The position numbers and the translations under genes were made by a program. Positions 57,457 to 64,000 of a stretch of DNA of 64,000 nucleotides are shown piece after piece. Each line of letters opens with the position of its first letter. The stretch's first letter is position 1. The stretch is from JAJXWB01 sp037044955 (GTDB lineage Bacteria > Pseudomonadota > Alphaproteobacteria > Rhizobiales > Beijerinckiaceae), in NCBI GenBank assembly GCA_037044955.1, contig JBAOHX010000010.1, forward strand, positions 76,909 through 140,908, read 5' to 3'. A model generated the notes under the pieces. The model was not told where the DNA came from, did no database searches, and saw only the letters and a program-made list of their open reading frames with translations.

Positions 57457-58016
57457 ATGCGCAGCGAAAAAGAGAAGATGTTGGCCGGCGCCTTGTATCG
57501 CGCCGACGATCCGGAACTCGTTCGCGATCACGCGGCGGCGCGCGACTGGATGGAACGGTACAACGGCGCGCGGCCTGAGCCGACAAGGAACGTGCCGCGC
57601 TGTTGCGTGAACAGCTCGGACATGTCGGCGCGGGGGTCGTCGTGCGCCCGCCGTTCCATTTCGACTATGGCTACAATATCCGCCTTGGCGACGGCGTGTT
57701 CCTGAATTTCAACTGCGTGCTTCTCGACAGCATCTCGATCGACATCGGCGCGGGAACGCAGATCGGCCCTGCCGTGCAAATCTACGGCGCCGACCATCCG
57801 CGCGATCCCGCGCAGCGGCGCGCGGGGCTGGAATTCGGGCGCCCGGTGAAGATCGGCGCCAATGTGTGGATCGGCGGCGGCGCGATCATCCTGCCGGGCG
57901 TGACGATCGGCGACGACGCGATCATCGGCGCGGGCGCCGTCGTCACGCGCGACGTGCCCGCCGGCGCGACATTCGCCGGCAATCCGGCGCGTCGCATCGG
58001 AGGCGCTGACCAATAG
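57457..58016 (+). CDS. maltose/galactoside O-acetyltransferase-like protein, frame broken once
   Basis: A left-handed beta-helix acetyltransferase, about 186 residues when bridged. The N-terminal Mac domain (RSEKEKMLAGALYRADDPEL) is in one frame; the hexapeptide repeats with the catalytic His (YGADHPRDPAQRRAG) and GANVWIGGGAIILPGVTIGD are in another. The break at 57578-57584 is net -1 (one base lost, or two gained). These enzymes acetylate sugars such as galactosides or maltose; natural substrates are mostly unknown. The fragment from TTG 57603 alone would lack the N-terminal domain. Confidence 0.8.
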
Positions 58017-58062
58017 CCAGCCTTGCCCTATGATGGCGCCGGCAATCGCAAGCGAGGCGTCC

Positions 58063-58491
58063 ATGTCCGTGCAGGCCGTTCTTCTTCCCGTCTTCGCGCT
58101 GGTGGCGCTGCTGTTCTTCCTGCTCGCGCGCACGGCGCTCACCCGTGTCGCCTCGATCCGCGCCGGCCAGGTGAAGATGAAAGACATCGCGCTCGGGCAA
58201 AACGCGTGGCCGGACGCCGTGACGCAGACCGGCAACGCCTATTCCAACAATCTGCAGTTGCCGGTCTTGTTCTACGCGCTCGTCGCCTTCGCCATGCTGA
58301 CGAAGAAGGACGATCTCCTCTTCGTCGTCATGTCCTGGCTGTTCGTCGCCACGCGCTATGCGCACGCATGGGTCCACGTCAATTCGAATCACGTGCCGAC
58401 GCGTTTCAACATGTTCGCGGCGGGCGTGCTGATTCTCGGGCTGATGTGGATCGTGTTCGCGGCGCGGATTCTACTCGCGATCTGGACGTAA
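58063..58491 (+). CDS. MAPEG family membrane protein
   Basis: A 142-residue protein with four membrane helices. The family pattern is visible: QAVLLPVFALVALLFFL, the loop GQNAWPDAVTQTGNAYSNNL, LPVLFYALVAFAM and SWLFVATRYAHAWVHVN. The MAPEG group (microsomal glutathione S-transferase-like) includes eicosanoid enzymes, but bacterial members such as this have no known substrate. The ATG at 58063 is preferred over 58030 because it starts right before the first helix and follows a GCGAGG element. Confidence 0.8.
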   Translation: MSVQAVLLPVFALVALLFFLLARTALTRVASIRAGQVKMKDIALGQNAWPDAVTQTGNAYSNNLQLPVLFYALVAFAMLTKKDDLLFVVMSWLFVATRYAHAWVHVNSNHVPTRFNMFAAGVLILGLMWIVFAARILLAIWT

Positions 58492-58493
58492 GC

Positions 58494-58536
58494 GCATATC
58501 CTCGTCGCAAAAGTCTGCAACTTTTGCGGGATATGC
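58494..58536. repeat. 43-bp dispersed palindrome, copy 2
   Basis: Same element as at 12340-12382 but inverted. Read from 58536 backwards, arms GCATATCC/GGATATGC enclose a perfect CGCAAAAGT / ACTTTTGCG stem with a 5-base loop. It lies three bases after the MAPEG stop codon and six bases before the end of the convergent lipoprotein gene. Confidence 0.85.
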
Positions 58537-58542
58537 TCACAT

Positions 58543-58731
58543 CTAGCGATCGTACATGCGCCCGCTTTCAAGATAGGTCTTGGCGTCCGTGCGCCGGCGC
58601 GGCGGGGGCGGATAATAGCCGTCGGGCGGCGGCTCGTAGCCGCGGTCGGCCATTGCGAAACGGTCGCTGGAGCAGCCGGCGACGGCGAGAAGCAGCGCCA
58701 GCGGCAGGATGCCTCGGACAAGACGCGACAT
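58543..58731 (-). CDS. small lipoprotein
   Basis: A 62-residue protein with a type II signal sequence: RLVRGILPLALLLAVAGC, lipobox LAVAGC with Cys19 as the lipidation site. The mature part is short and Pro/Tyr-rich (GYEPPPDGYYPPPPRRR). AAAGGA precedes ATG 58731 by 6 bases, which favours this start over upstream ones. Such small lipoproteins are common in alphaproteobacteria; function unknown. It is anchored in the inner or outer membrane on the periplasmic side. Confidence 0.7.
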   Translation of the reverse strand: MSRLVRGILPLALLLAVAGCSSDRFAMADRGYEPPPDGYYPPPPRRRTDAKTYLESGRMYDR

Positions 58732-58837
58732 GTGCGGTCCTTTCGATCGCCGCACGACGCGGCAATGAAAGCGTCGCGGGCGCCGATGGCGGCGCAATGT
58801 CCGCTTTGCGGCCGAGTTGCGGCTTGATCGGGCGTGG

Positions 58838-59707
58838 TTAATTTCGCCGCGACGTCAGCGCGCGAGCGACATCGGCGAGCGCGGCGTTGCGTTCGTCGAC
58901 GCTGCGCGCGCATTCCGTCAGATAGGCGGCGATCAGGATCGGCTTGCCGCCGGGCGGCCAGACGATCGCGATATCGTTGTTCGAGCCATTGCCGCCGGCG
59001 CCCGTCTTGTCGCCGACGCGCCAGCCGTCCGGAACGCCCGCGCGCAGGCGCGTGTCGCCGGTCTTGTTGGCGATCATCCAGTTCGTCAGGCGCTGGCGCG
59101 ACGCGGACGACAAGGCCTCGCCCACGAGCAGTTTCTCGAGATTGCCGAGCATGGCGGCAGGCGATGTCGTGTCCCGGACGTCTCCGGGCCGGGCCTCGTT
59201 GAGGTCAGTCTCGATGCGGTCGAGCCGCGTGACCATGTCGCCGAGCGCGCGCGCGTATTGCGTCAATCCATCGGGGCCGCCGATGGCGGCGAGCAGGAGA
59301 TTGCCCGCCGTATTGTCGCTGAGCGTGATCGCGGCGTCGCAGATTTCGGCAAGCGTCATGCCCTCGCCGTCGGCATGTCTTTCGGTGGCGGGCGAATAGG
59401 CCACGATATCGGATTTCGCAAAGCGCACGCGCCGGTCGAGGCTATCGCGGCCCGCGTCGACGCGCGCGAGCACGGCCGCGCCGGCCAGGAGCTTGAACGT
59501 GCTGGTGATCGGAAAGCGCTCGTCGGCGCGGTAGCGAAGCTCGGCGCCGCTCGCCGTATCCCGCATGGCGACGCCAAGCCGGGCGCCGACGCGCGCCTCG
59601 ATCTCGGCGATGGCCCGTTCGGGCGACGAATGCGCGCCAGCCCGCGCGAGGACCGCAGCGCCGATCAGCGCCGCGCCGCCGCCCGCAAGAACGCGGCGAT
59701 CGATCAA
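58838..59707 (-). CDS. class A beta-lactamase
   Basis: A 289-residue serine hydrolase. The four class A motifs are complete: Ser69-Thr-Phe-Lys72, Ser130-Asp-Asn132, Glu166-x-x-Leu-Asn170 and Lys234-Thr-Gly236. The N-terminus (MIDRRVLAGGGAALIGAAVL) carries twin Arg residues and a weak hydrophobic stretch ending in AGA, consistent with Tat-type export. It begins at a TTG that overlaps the erpA stop codon by 3 bases, which implies translational coupling. No AmpR-like regulator is near. It may be an intrinsic, chromosomal enzyme; spectrum cannot be predicted. Confidence 0.9.
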   Translation of the reverse strand: MIDRRVLAGGGAALIGAAVLARAGAHSSPERAIAEIEARVGARLGVAMRDTASGAELRYRADERFPITSTFKLLAGAAVLARVDAGRDSLDRRVRFAKSDIVAYSPATERHADGEGMTLAEICDAAITLSDNTAGNLLLAAIGGPDGLTQYARALGDMVTRLDRIETDLNEARPGDVRDTTSPAAMLGNLEKLLVGEALSSASRQRLTNWMIANKTGDTRLRAGVPDGWRVGDKTGAGGNGSNNDIAIVWPPGGKPILIAAYLTECARSVDERNAALADVARALTSRRN

Positions 59708-60054
59708 ATGGAGAAGCTCGTTCCGCAGCCGCAGGACGCCGTGGCGTTGGGATTCTCGATCTTGAAGGACTGGCCGATGAGATCGTCGACGAAATCGATC
59801 TGGCAGCCCTTCATGTATTCGAGGCTTACGGGATCGATCAGCACGGTCGCGCCCCCGCGCTCCAGCGCCAGATCGTCGGCGGCGCGATCCCGAACGATGT
59901 CGAAAGCGTACTGGAAGCCGGAGCAGCCGCCGCCGTTGACGGCGATACGAAGGGCCGAGCCCGGCTGTTCGGCCTGCAATATGTGGGCGACGCGCCGCGC
60001 GGCGCGCTCTGTCAGCACGACGTCTTGCGCCGTCCCCTGGGTCGCGGTTTCCAT
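59704..60054 (-). CDS. erpA: iron-sulfur cluster insertion protein (ErpA/IscA A-type carrier)
   Basis: A 116-residue A-type carrier that hands Fe-S clusters to target proteins. The three cluster-binding cysteines are Cys44 (NGGGCSGFQY), Cys108 and Cys110 (ASCGCGTSFSI). The ATG at 60054 is preferred because an upstream extension (from 60165) is not conserved. The gene diverges from dgt (109 bp), an order also found in Hyphomicrobiales. It overlaps the start of the beta-lactamase gene. Confidence 0.92.
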   Translation of the reverse strand: METATQGTAQDVVLTERAARRVAHILQAEQPGSALRIAVNGGGCSGFQYAFDIVRDRAADDLALERGGATVLIDPVSLEYMKGCQIDFVDDLIGQSFKIENPNATASCGCGTSFSI

Positions 60055-60163
60055 TTGTCCATCCAGCTCGGGTTCAAGGTCCGGCTTGCCTCGGAAGGCT
60101 CCCCCAAGATAAGCCGCTGGGGCCGGGCTTTCAACGCCGCCGGCCGGAGTTCGCCCGATCGCC

Positions 60164-61390
60164 ATGCCTGCCGCCGCGCCCGCCCTGGCCCCCTATGCAT
60201 GCCATGCAGCGCAGAGCCGGGGGCGGCTCGTGGCGGAACCGCCCTCCCCGACCCGCACCGAATTCCAGCGCGACCGCGACCGGATCGTGCATTCCACCGC
60301 CTTTCGCCGGCTCGCCCACAAGACGCAGGTCTTCGTGCCGCTCGGCGGCGATCATTTCAGAACGCGGCTGACGCATACGATCGAGGTCGCGCAGATCGCC
60401 CGCGCTCTTTCGCGCGGCCTGGGCCTGGACGACGACCTTTCCGAAGCGCTGGCGCTGGCGCACGATCTCGGCCACACGCCTTTCGGCCATGTCGGCGAGG
60501 ATGCGCTCGACGCCCTGATGCGCGACCACGGCGGGTTCGATCACAATGCGCAGGCGCTGCGCCTGCTGACGCGGCTCGAGCGCCGCTACGCGCGTTTCGA
60601 CGGCTTGAACCTGACATGGGAGACGCTGGAAGGGCTGGTCAAGCACAATGGCCCGCTGCTGACCGCCAGCGGCCAGCCGACGCCAAAATTCGCCGCGCGC
60701 GGCGTGCCGCGCCCCATTCTCGAATTCGAATCGGAATGCGCCGCCGCCATCGGCTCGCTCGGCCTCGCCTCCCACGCCAGCGCCGAGGCGCAGGCGGCGG
60801 CGATCGCCGACGACATCGCCTACGACGCGCACGACATCGACGACGGGCTTCGCGCCGGCCTGTTCGAACTCGGCGATCTGCGCGCGGCCTCGCCGTTCGT
60901 CGACGGGCTGCTGCGCGAGATCGAAGACGCTTACGGCGCGCTCGAGCGCGCCCGCGTCATCCACGAGCTCGGGCGCCGCATCATCACGCGCTTCATCGAG
61001 GACGCGCTGCGCGAGAGCGCGCAGCGGATCGTGGCGACAGGCGCGGAGAGCGCCGACGAAATCCGCGCGGCCGGCCGGCAGGTCGTGGCTTTTTCCGAGG
61101 CGATGGCGGAGGCCGACCGGTCGATCAAGACGTTCCTGTTCACCGCCATGTACCGGCATCCCGAGGTCATGCGCGTGCGCGCGAAGGCGACGCAGATCGT
61201 CGAAAAACTGTTCCCGTTGTTTCTGTCCGATCCCAAGGCCATGCCGCTCGAATGGGACGGCGCCTACCGCGCCGCGCGCGACAATTCTGCGCGCGCGCGC
61301 GTCGTTGCGGACTATATTGCGGGAATGACCGACCGCTACGCGCTCAACGAATATCGCCGCCTGATCGACGCCGGGATGGATCTGGCATGA
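60164..61390 (+). CDS. dgt: deoxyguanosinetriphosphate triphosphohydrolase-like protein
   Basis: A 408-residue HD-domain hydrolase that removes triphosphate from dNTPs, probably with control of the dNTP pool. Signatures: DRIVHSTAFRRLAHKTQVF, the metal-binding His (RTRLTHTIEVAQIAR), HDLGHTPFGHVGE with the HD pair, and GGFDHNAQALRLLT. The extra insertion relative to E. coli Dgt is short, as in the shorter alphaproteobacterial form. It ends in ATGA, overlapping the next small gene, so the two are translated together. Usually followed by argS in Hyphomicrobiales; here argS lies 9 kb away. Confidence 0.92.
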   Translation: MPAAAPALAPYACHAAQSRGRLVAEPPSPTRTEFQRDRDRIVHSTAFRRLAHKTQVFVPLGGDHFRTRLTHTIEVAQIARALSRGLGLDDDLSEALALAHDLGHTPFGHVGEDALDALMRDHGGFDHNAQALRLLTRLERRYARFDGLNLTWETLEGLVKHNGPLLTASGQPTPKFAARGVPRPILEFESECAAAIGSLGLASHASAEAQAAAIADDIAYDAHDIDDGLRAGLFELGDLRAASPFVDGLLREIEDAYGALERARVIHELGRRIITRFIEDALRESAQRIVATGAESADEIRAAGRQVVAFSEAMAEADRSIKTFLFTAMYRHPEVMRVRAKATQIVEKLFPLFLSDPKAMPLEWDGAYRAARDNSARARVVADYIAGMTDRYALNEYRRLIDAGMDLA

Positions 61391-61737
61391 GCCGGCCGGC
61401 GCTCGAAGACCTCATCGCCGGCGTCGATCTGCGGGGCGCGGCGATCGCGCTGCTCGACTACAATGCGATGGCGCGACGGCTGACGCTGCGCTTCGCGCCT
61501 GCGGACGCCGACGCGCCCCCAATCGTCACGCTGGTCTTCGACAGCGTCGTCGGGCTGCATTGCGAACCGCAGGATGCGCTGCGCCCGCTGAGCGCGGACG
61601 AGGGATCGACAATCGACCGGCTGGACGCCAAGCGCCGCAAGACCGGCGAAGTCGAAGCAACGCTCGTCTTTCTGCGCGGCGGCAGACGGCTGGCCTGCGT
61701 CGTCAGCTTTATCGCGCAGGGCGGCCGCTGGCTTTAG
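61387..61737 (+). CDS. conserved-looking 116-aa protein overlapping dgt
   Basis: A 116-residue open frame starting with ATG in the ATGA overlap with the dgt stop codon. The sequence (SRPALEDLIAGVDLRGAAIA, LLDYNAMARRLTLRFAPADA) has protein-like hydrophobic patterning with several beta strands (TLVFDSVVGLHCE, EATLVFLRGGRRLACVVSFI). No family is recognised and no signal or membrane segment is seen. Translational coupling with dgt suggests a linked function, which is inference. It ends before the hairpin at 61850. Confidence 0.6.
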   Translation: MSRPALEDLIAGVDLRGAAIALLDYNAMARRLTLRFAPADADAPPIVTLVFDSVVGLHCEPQDALRPLSADEGSTIDRLDAKRRKTGEVEATLVFLRGGRRLACVVSFIAQGGRWL

Positions 61738-61849
61738 GGCGGTTCATCTGTCGCCGACTTCCCTTGAAGTTGCCGATTTCGTCTGAGAGCGAAGCAGTCC
61801 AGCCACCGGAATTTGCTCAGGCGAGGGGATGGATTGCCGCGTCGCTACA

Positions 61850-61874
61850 GGTGAAACCGCCTTGCGGTTTCACC
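61850..61874. terminator. perfect 11-bp hairpin between convergent genes
   Basis: GGTGAAACCGC and GCGGTTTCACC are perfect complements around a CTT loop, in the 192-bp gap between the 116-aa gene (+) and rlmE (-). No T-run follows on either strand, so a stalled or protected 3' end is more likely than a classical terminator. The flanks (GATTGCCGCGTCGC before, CTCCTCGCAATGACGGCGA after) look like a repeat unit split by this hairpin. Confidence 0.5.
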
Positions 61875-61929
61875 GGAGCTCCTCGCAATGACGGCGACAG
61901 AATTCTATCTTGTCATGAACTGCTGCTGA

Positions 61930-62655
61930 CTATTCTTCGGCCTTCGCGCCGCCCCGGAAGCCCGTCGCCAATACATAAAGCTCGGCGGAATCCTTGCGGC
62001 TCGCCTCGGGCTTCACGTGCCGCACGACAGCGAAATCGCGCTTCAGGCGCGCGAGCACCTGATTCTCCGTGCCGCCCTGCAACACCTTGGCGAGAAAGAA
62101 CCCGCCGGGCGCAAGGACCTCGCAGGCGAAATCGGCCGCCATTTCCGCCAGCGCGACGATGCGCAGATGATCGGTCTGCCGGTGCCCCGTGGCGTTGGCG
62201 GCCATGTCCGAAATGACCGCGTCGGCCTGGCCGCCGAGCATCGCCTTCAGACGATCGGGCGCGTCGTCGTCGAGAAAGTCCATGACGGTGAATTCGACGC
62301 CGGGAATGTGCTCGACCTCGAGAAGGTCGATGCCCACCACGCGCCCTTTTCCCTCTTCCGACTTCACCTTCTTGGCGGCGACCTGCGACCAGCCGCCGGG
62401 CGCGGCGCCGAGATCGAGGACGCGCATGCCGGGCTTCAGCAAGTGATAGCGCTCGTCGATCTCGATCAGCTTGTAGGCGGCGCGCGAGCGCCAGCCCTCG
62501 CGCTTGGCGCGCGCGACGTAGGGATCGTTGAGCTGTCGCTCCAGCCACAGCGTCGAGGAGAGCGTGCGCTTGCGCGCGGTCTTCACGCGCGTCTTCAGCG
62601 AACCGCCGCGCGCCTTCTCGTCCTTGCCGCCCGGGCCCTGCCTGCCGGCTGTCAC
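61930..62655 (-). CDS. rlmE: 23S rRNA (uridine-2'-O)-methyltransferase RlmE (FtsJ/RrmJ)
   Basis: A 241-residue SAM-dependent methyltransferase modifying U2552 of 23S rRNA during ribosome assembly. SAM motif: VLDLGAAPGGWSQVA; other conserved pieces are LNDPYVARAKREGWRSRAAYKL, DAVISDMAANATGHRQTDH (catalytic Asp) and FFLAKVLQGGTENQVL (catalytic Lys), RKDSAELYVLATGF (Glu). The start is GTG 62655 in a GTGA overlap with the Ppx/GppA stop codon, indicating coupling. An N-terminal extension of about 38 residues is basic and Gly-rich, which is normal for the alphaproteobacterial enzyme. Confidence 0.9.
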   Translation of the reverse strand: MTAGRQGPGGKDEKARGGSLKTRVKTARKRTLSSTLWLERQLNDPYVARAKREGWRSRAAYKLIEIDERYHLLKPGMRVLDLGAAPGGWSQVAAKKVKSEEGKGRVVGIDLLEVEHIPGVEFTVMDFLDDDAPDRLKAMLGGQADAVISDMAANATGHRQTDHLRIVALAEMAADFACEVLAPGGFFLAKVLQGGTENQVLARLKRDFAVVRHVKPEASRKDSAELYVLATGFRGGAKAEE

Positions 62656-63791
62656 GCGCGGTTCTCCCCCGCGCGGTCGGCGCGCATCAGTTCCAGCAAG
62701 ATGCCTTCGCGCAGGCCGCGATCGGCGATGCGGATGCGCGGCGCGGGAAAGGCGCGGCGGATCGCTTCGAGAATCGCGCAGCCCGCAAGCACGAGGTCGG
62801 CGCGCTCGTGGCCGATGCAGCCATTGGCGGCGCGCTGCTCGTAGTTCATGGCGCGCAGGCGATCCACCGCGTCGTCGGCCTGATCGGCGGACATCCACAG
62901 ACCGTCGACGCGGCGACGGTCGTAACGCGGCAATTCCAGATGGATGCCGGCGACGGTGGTCACCGTGCCGGACGTGCCCAGCAGGTGAAAACGTCCGCAG
63001 GCGCGCTGCTCCATCGCCTTGCGCGTGAAGGGGCGGAGCTTCTCGTCGAAATCGGCGACCATGTCCTCGAACGTATTGTCGTCGACATGATGCCCGCCGA
63101 AGCGCTCGGCGAGCGAGACGACGCCGAGTTCGATCGACGTCCAGATGGTGACGCTGCGCGCGCCCTGTTTTCGCGCGCGATCAGGCGCCAACCAGACGAT
63201 TTCCGTCGAGCCGCCGCCGATGTCGAACAGCAAGACGCCCTCGGCCCGCGGGTCGGCCAGCGAACCGCAGCCGAGCGCAGCCAGCCGCGCCTCGGTCTCG
63301 CGATCGATGATCTCGAGCTTCAGCCCGGTGCGCTCGGCGACGCGCTGCACGAATTCCGGCCCGTTCTCGGCCGCCCGACACGCTTCGGTGGCGATGAGGC
63401 GCGCGCGCGTGACGCCGCGCCGGTCCATCTTGTCACGGCAGATGTCGAGCGCCTCCAGCGTGCGCTGGATGGCGGCCTCGCCGAGACGCCTGGTCTGGGA
63501 CAGGCCCTCGCCCAGCCGCACGATGCGGGAATAGGCGTCGACGACGCGCAGGCCCTCAGCCCCGGTCGGCGCCAGATAGCCGGCCGGGCGCGCCACCAAG
63601 AGGCGGCAATTGTTGGTGCCGAGATCGAGAGCGGCATAAAGCGGCGCCCCGCCGGCGCGGCCCGCAATGCTCCCGTCCCGGGCACGGCCCTGCGCCTCCT
63701 CCGGGCGCGGGCCTCCCCCAAGCGACGACACGTTGTGCTCCTGCGACAAGCCCGGCTCGGGCGCGTCGATTTGGCCCGAGAATACCAGCAC
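62652..63791 (-). CDS. exopolyphosphatase / guanosine pentaphosphatase family (Ppx/GppA)
   Basis: A 379-residue sugar-kinase-fold phosphatase. The ATP/phosphate loops ALDLGTNNCRLLVARP (about residue 56) and VLLFDIGGGSTEIVW, the Glu in IDRETEARLA and the HLLGTSGTVTTVAGIH region are typical of the short (about 300-380 aa) Ppx/GppA branch. It removes terminal phosphate from polyphosphate or pppGpp; which one is not shown. It is translationally coupled to rlmE. A 45-residue low-complexity N-terminal stretch is of doubtful start; an internal start could be closer to the fold. Confidence 0.85.
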   Translation of the reverse strand: MLVFSGQIDAPEPGLSQEHNVSSLGGGPRPEEAQGRARDGSIAGRAGGAPLYAALDLGTNNCRLLVARPAGYLAPTGAEGLRVVDAYSRIVRLGEGLSQTRRLGEAAIQRTLEALDICRDKMDRRGVTRARLIATEACRAAENGPEFVQRVAERTGLKLEIIDRETEARLAALGCGSLADPRAEGVLLFDIGGGSTEIVWLAPDRARKQGARSVTIWTSIELGVVSLAERFGGHHVDDNTFEDMVADFDEKLRPFTRKAMEQRACGRFHLLGTSGTVTTVAGIHLELPRYDRRRVDGLWMSADQADDAVDRLRAMNYEQRAANGCIGHERADLVLAGCAILEAIRRAFPAPRIRIADRGLREGILLELMRADRAGENRA

Positions 63792-63861
63792 GGCCGGCTT
63801 TTGAAAGTGAGCTCGTCTCAGTCATTGGCATGGCCCGGCGTTCCCGCTTCCGGGCGCAGCG

Positions 63862-63890
63862 TTGACATGGGACGCCCGTCCCTTTATTCC
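63862..63890 (+). promoter_or_regulatory. sigma-70-type promoter of tRNA-Gln
   Basis: TTGACA at 63862-63867, a 17-base spacer and TATTCC at 63885-63890 form a good housekeeping promoter ending 37 bases before the mature tRNA. The -35 box is a perfect consensus; the -10 box fits at four of six positions. Confidence 0.75.
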
Positions 63891-63927
63891 CACGCCCGTT
63901 CCGACGCCGCGCCCGCCGCGCGTCCGT

Positions 63928-64000
63928 TGGGGGATAGTTCAACGGTAGAACAGCGGACTCTGACTCCGTTAATCTTGGTTCGAATCCAGGTCCCCCAGCC
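63928..64000 (+). tRNA. tRNA-Gln (anticodon CTG), cut one base before its end
   Basis: A full cloverleaf is seen: acceptor TGGGGGA (63928-63934) with TCCCCCA (63991-63997), D arm with GTTCAACGGTAGAAC, anticodon stem GCGGA/TCCGT around loop CTCTGAC with anticodon CTG at 63960-63962, and T loop TTCGAAT. Discriminator base is G (63998) and CC follows at the window edge; the encoded A of CCA would lie at 64001. Reads CAG codons. Confidence 0.95.

Noticed and set aside
10811..57584. Pervasive programmed +1 frameshifting as a new recoding system
   Set aside because: The breaks have no in-frame stop codon, no shared slippery site and no upstream Shine-Dalgarno-like element, unlike prfB; they also strike twelve unrelated genes. 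Consensus errors explain them more simply.
57603..58016. A separate short acetyltransferase starting at TTG 57603
   Set aside because: The upstream frame encodes the matching N-terminal Mac domain, so a single gene with one frame break is more likely.
59983..61386. A long frame overlapping dgt in another phase
   Set aside because: Only its last 116 codons (from 61387) have protein-like composition; the rest is an Arg-rich shadow of dgt.
1..64000. CRISPR arrays, prophages, insertion sequences, restriction-modification or toxin-antitoxin genes
   Set aside because: No regularly spaced direct repeats, integrase, transposase, methyltransferase of the restriction type or toxin-antitoxin pair was seen; the window is core chromosome.

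Overview
This is chromosomal DNA of a GC-rich (roughly two-thirds GC by eye) alphaproteobacterium, most likely of the order Hyphomicrobiales (Rhizobiales). The evidence is gene order: rne / amiC / mrcA / prfB in one block, argS - SPOR protein - nagZ - scpA - scpB in one operon, and aroQ - accB - accC close to aat. The single-domain outer-membrane beta-barrel and the many branched-chain-type binding proteins also fit. A family or genus cannot be fixed from the sequence alone. Nearly everything is core housekeeping. I see no phage, plasmid, insertion sequence, CRISPR array or defence island.

Layout. 1-8.7 kb: the end of an Eis-like acetyltransferase, an acyl-CoA synthetase, a RMD1/DUF155 protein, a small hydrolase, an AhpD-like protein, anmK, a beta-CASP metallo-hydrolase and a Bcp peroxiredoxin. 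8.9-18.9 kb: a YhdP/AsmA-type envelope protein, an outer-membrane beta-barrel, tyrS, an M23 peptidase, an acyltransferase and prfB with its programmed +1 frameshift. 19-26.4 kb: mrcA, amiC and rne. 26.5-37.5 kb: an Old Yellow Enzyme, an LssY-domain protein, an aminotransferase, an M48/TPR protease and a DsbA-like protein, then a signalling patch (hybrid kinase, TadG-like protein, single-domain receiver, EAL protein). 37.7-44.3 kb: aroQ, accB, accC, a TSUP transporter, aat and two tandem orphan ABC binding proteins, each with its own terminator. 44.3-51 kb (minus strand): the argS-SPOR-nagZ-scpA-scpB-PAP2 operon. 51-64 kb: DUF2189 and MFS membrane proteins, guaB, several small enzymes, a class A beta-lactamase overlapping erpA, dgt with an overlapping 116-aa gene, rlmE overlapping a Ppx/GppA phosphatase, and a tRNA-Gln cut by the window end.

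How the genes work together. The largest theme is the cell envelope. MrcA builds peptidoglycan; AmiC, the M23 protein, NagZ, AnmK and the SPOR protein split or recycle it; the M48 protease, the DsbA-like protein, the YhdP-like protein and the beta-barrel serve the periplasm and outer membrane. Translation (tyrS, argS, prfB, aat, rlmE, tRNA-Gln), RNA decay (rne), chromosome condensation (scpAB), fatty-acid synthesis (accBC) and nucleotide metabolism (guaB, dgt) make up most of the rest.

The most striking feature is technical or biological oddness. Twelve genes, including the essential tyrS, argS, guaB, accB and scpB, carry 18 frame breaks. Sixteen of these are net +1, and the other two can be read as pairs of +1 insertions. 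Insertion-type consensus errors are the likeliest cause, so these genes are annotated as intact functions with a broken frame. I found no convincing new biological system. The better leads are a dispersed 43-bp palindrome placed twice between convergent genes, the orphan TadG-like protein beside signalling genes, the tandem orphan binding proteins, and the erpA/beta-lactamase overlap.
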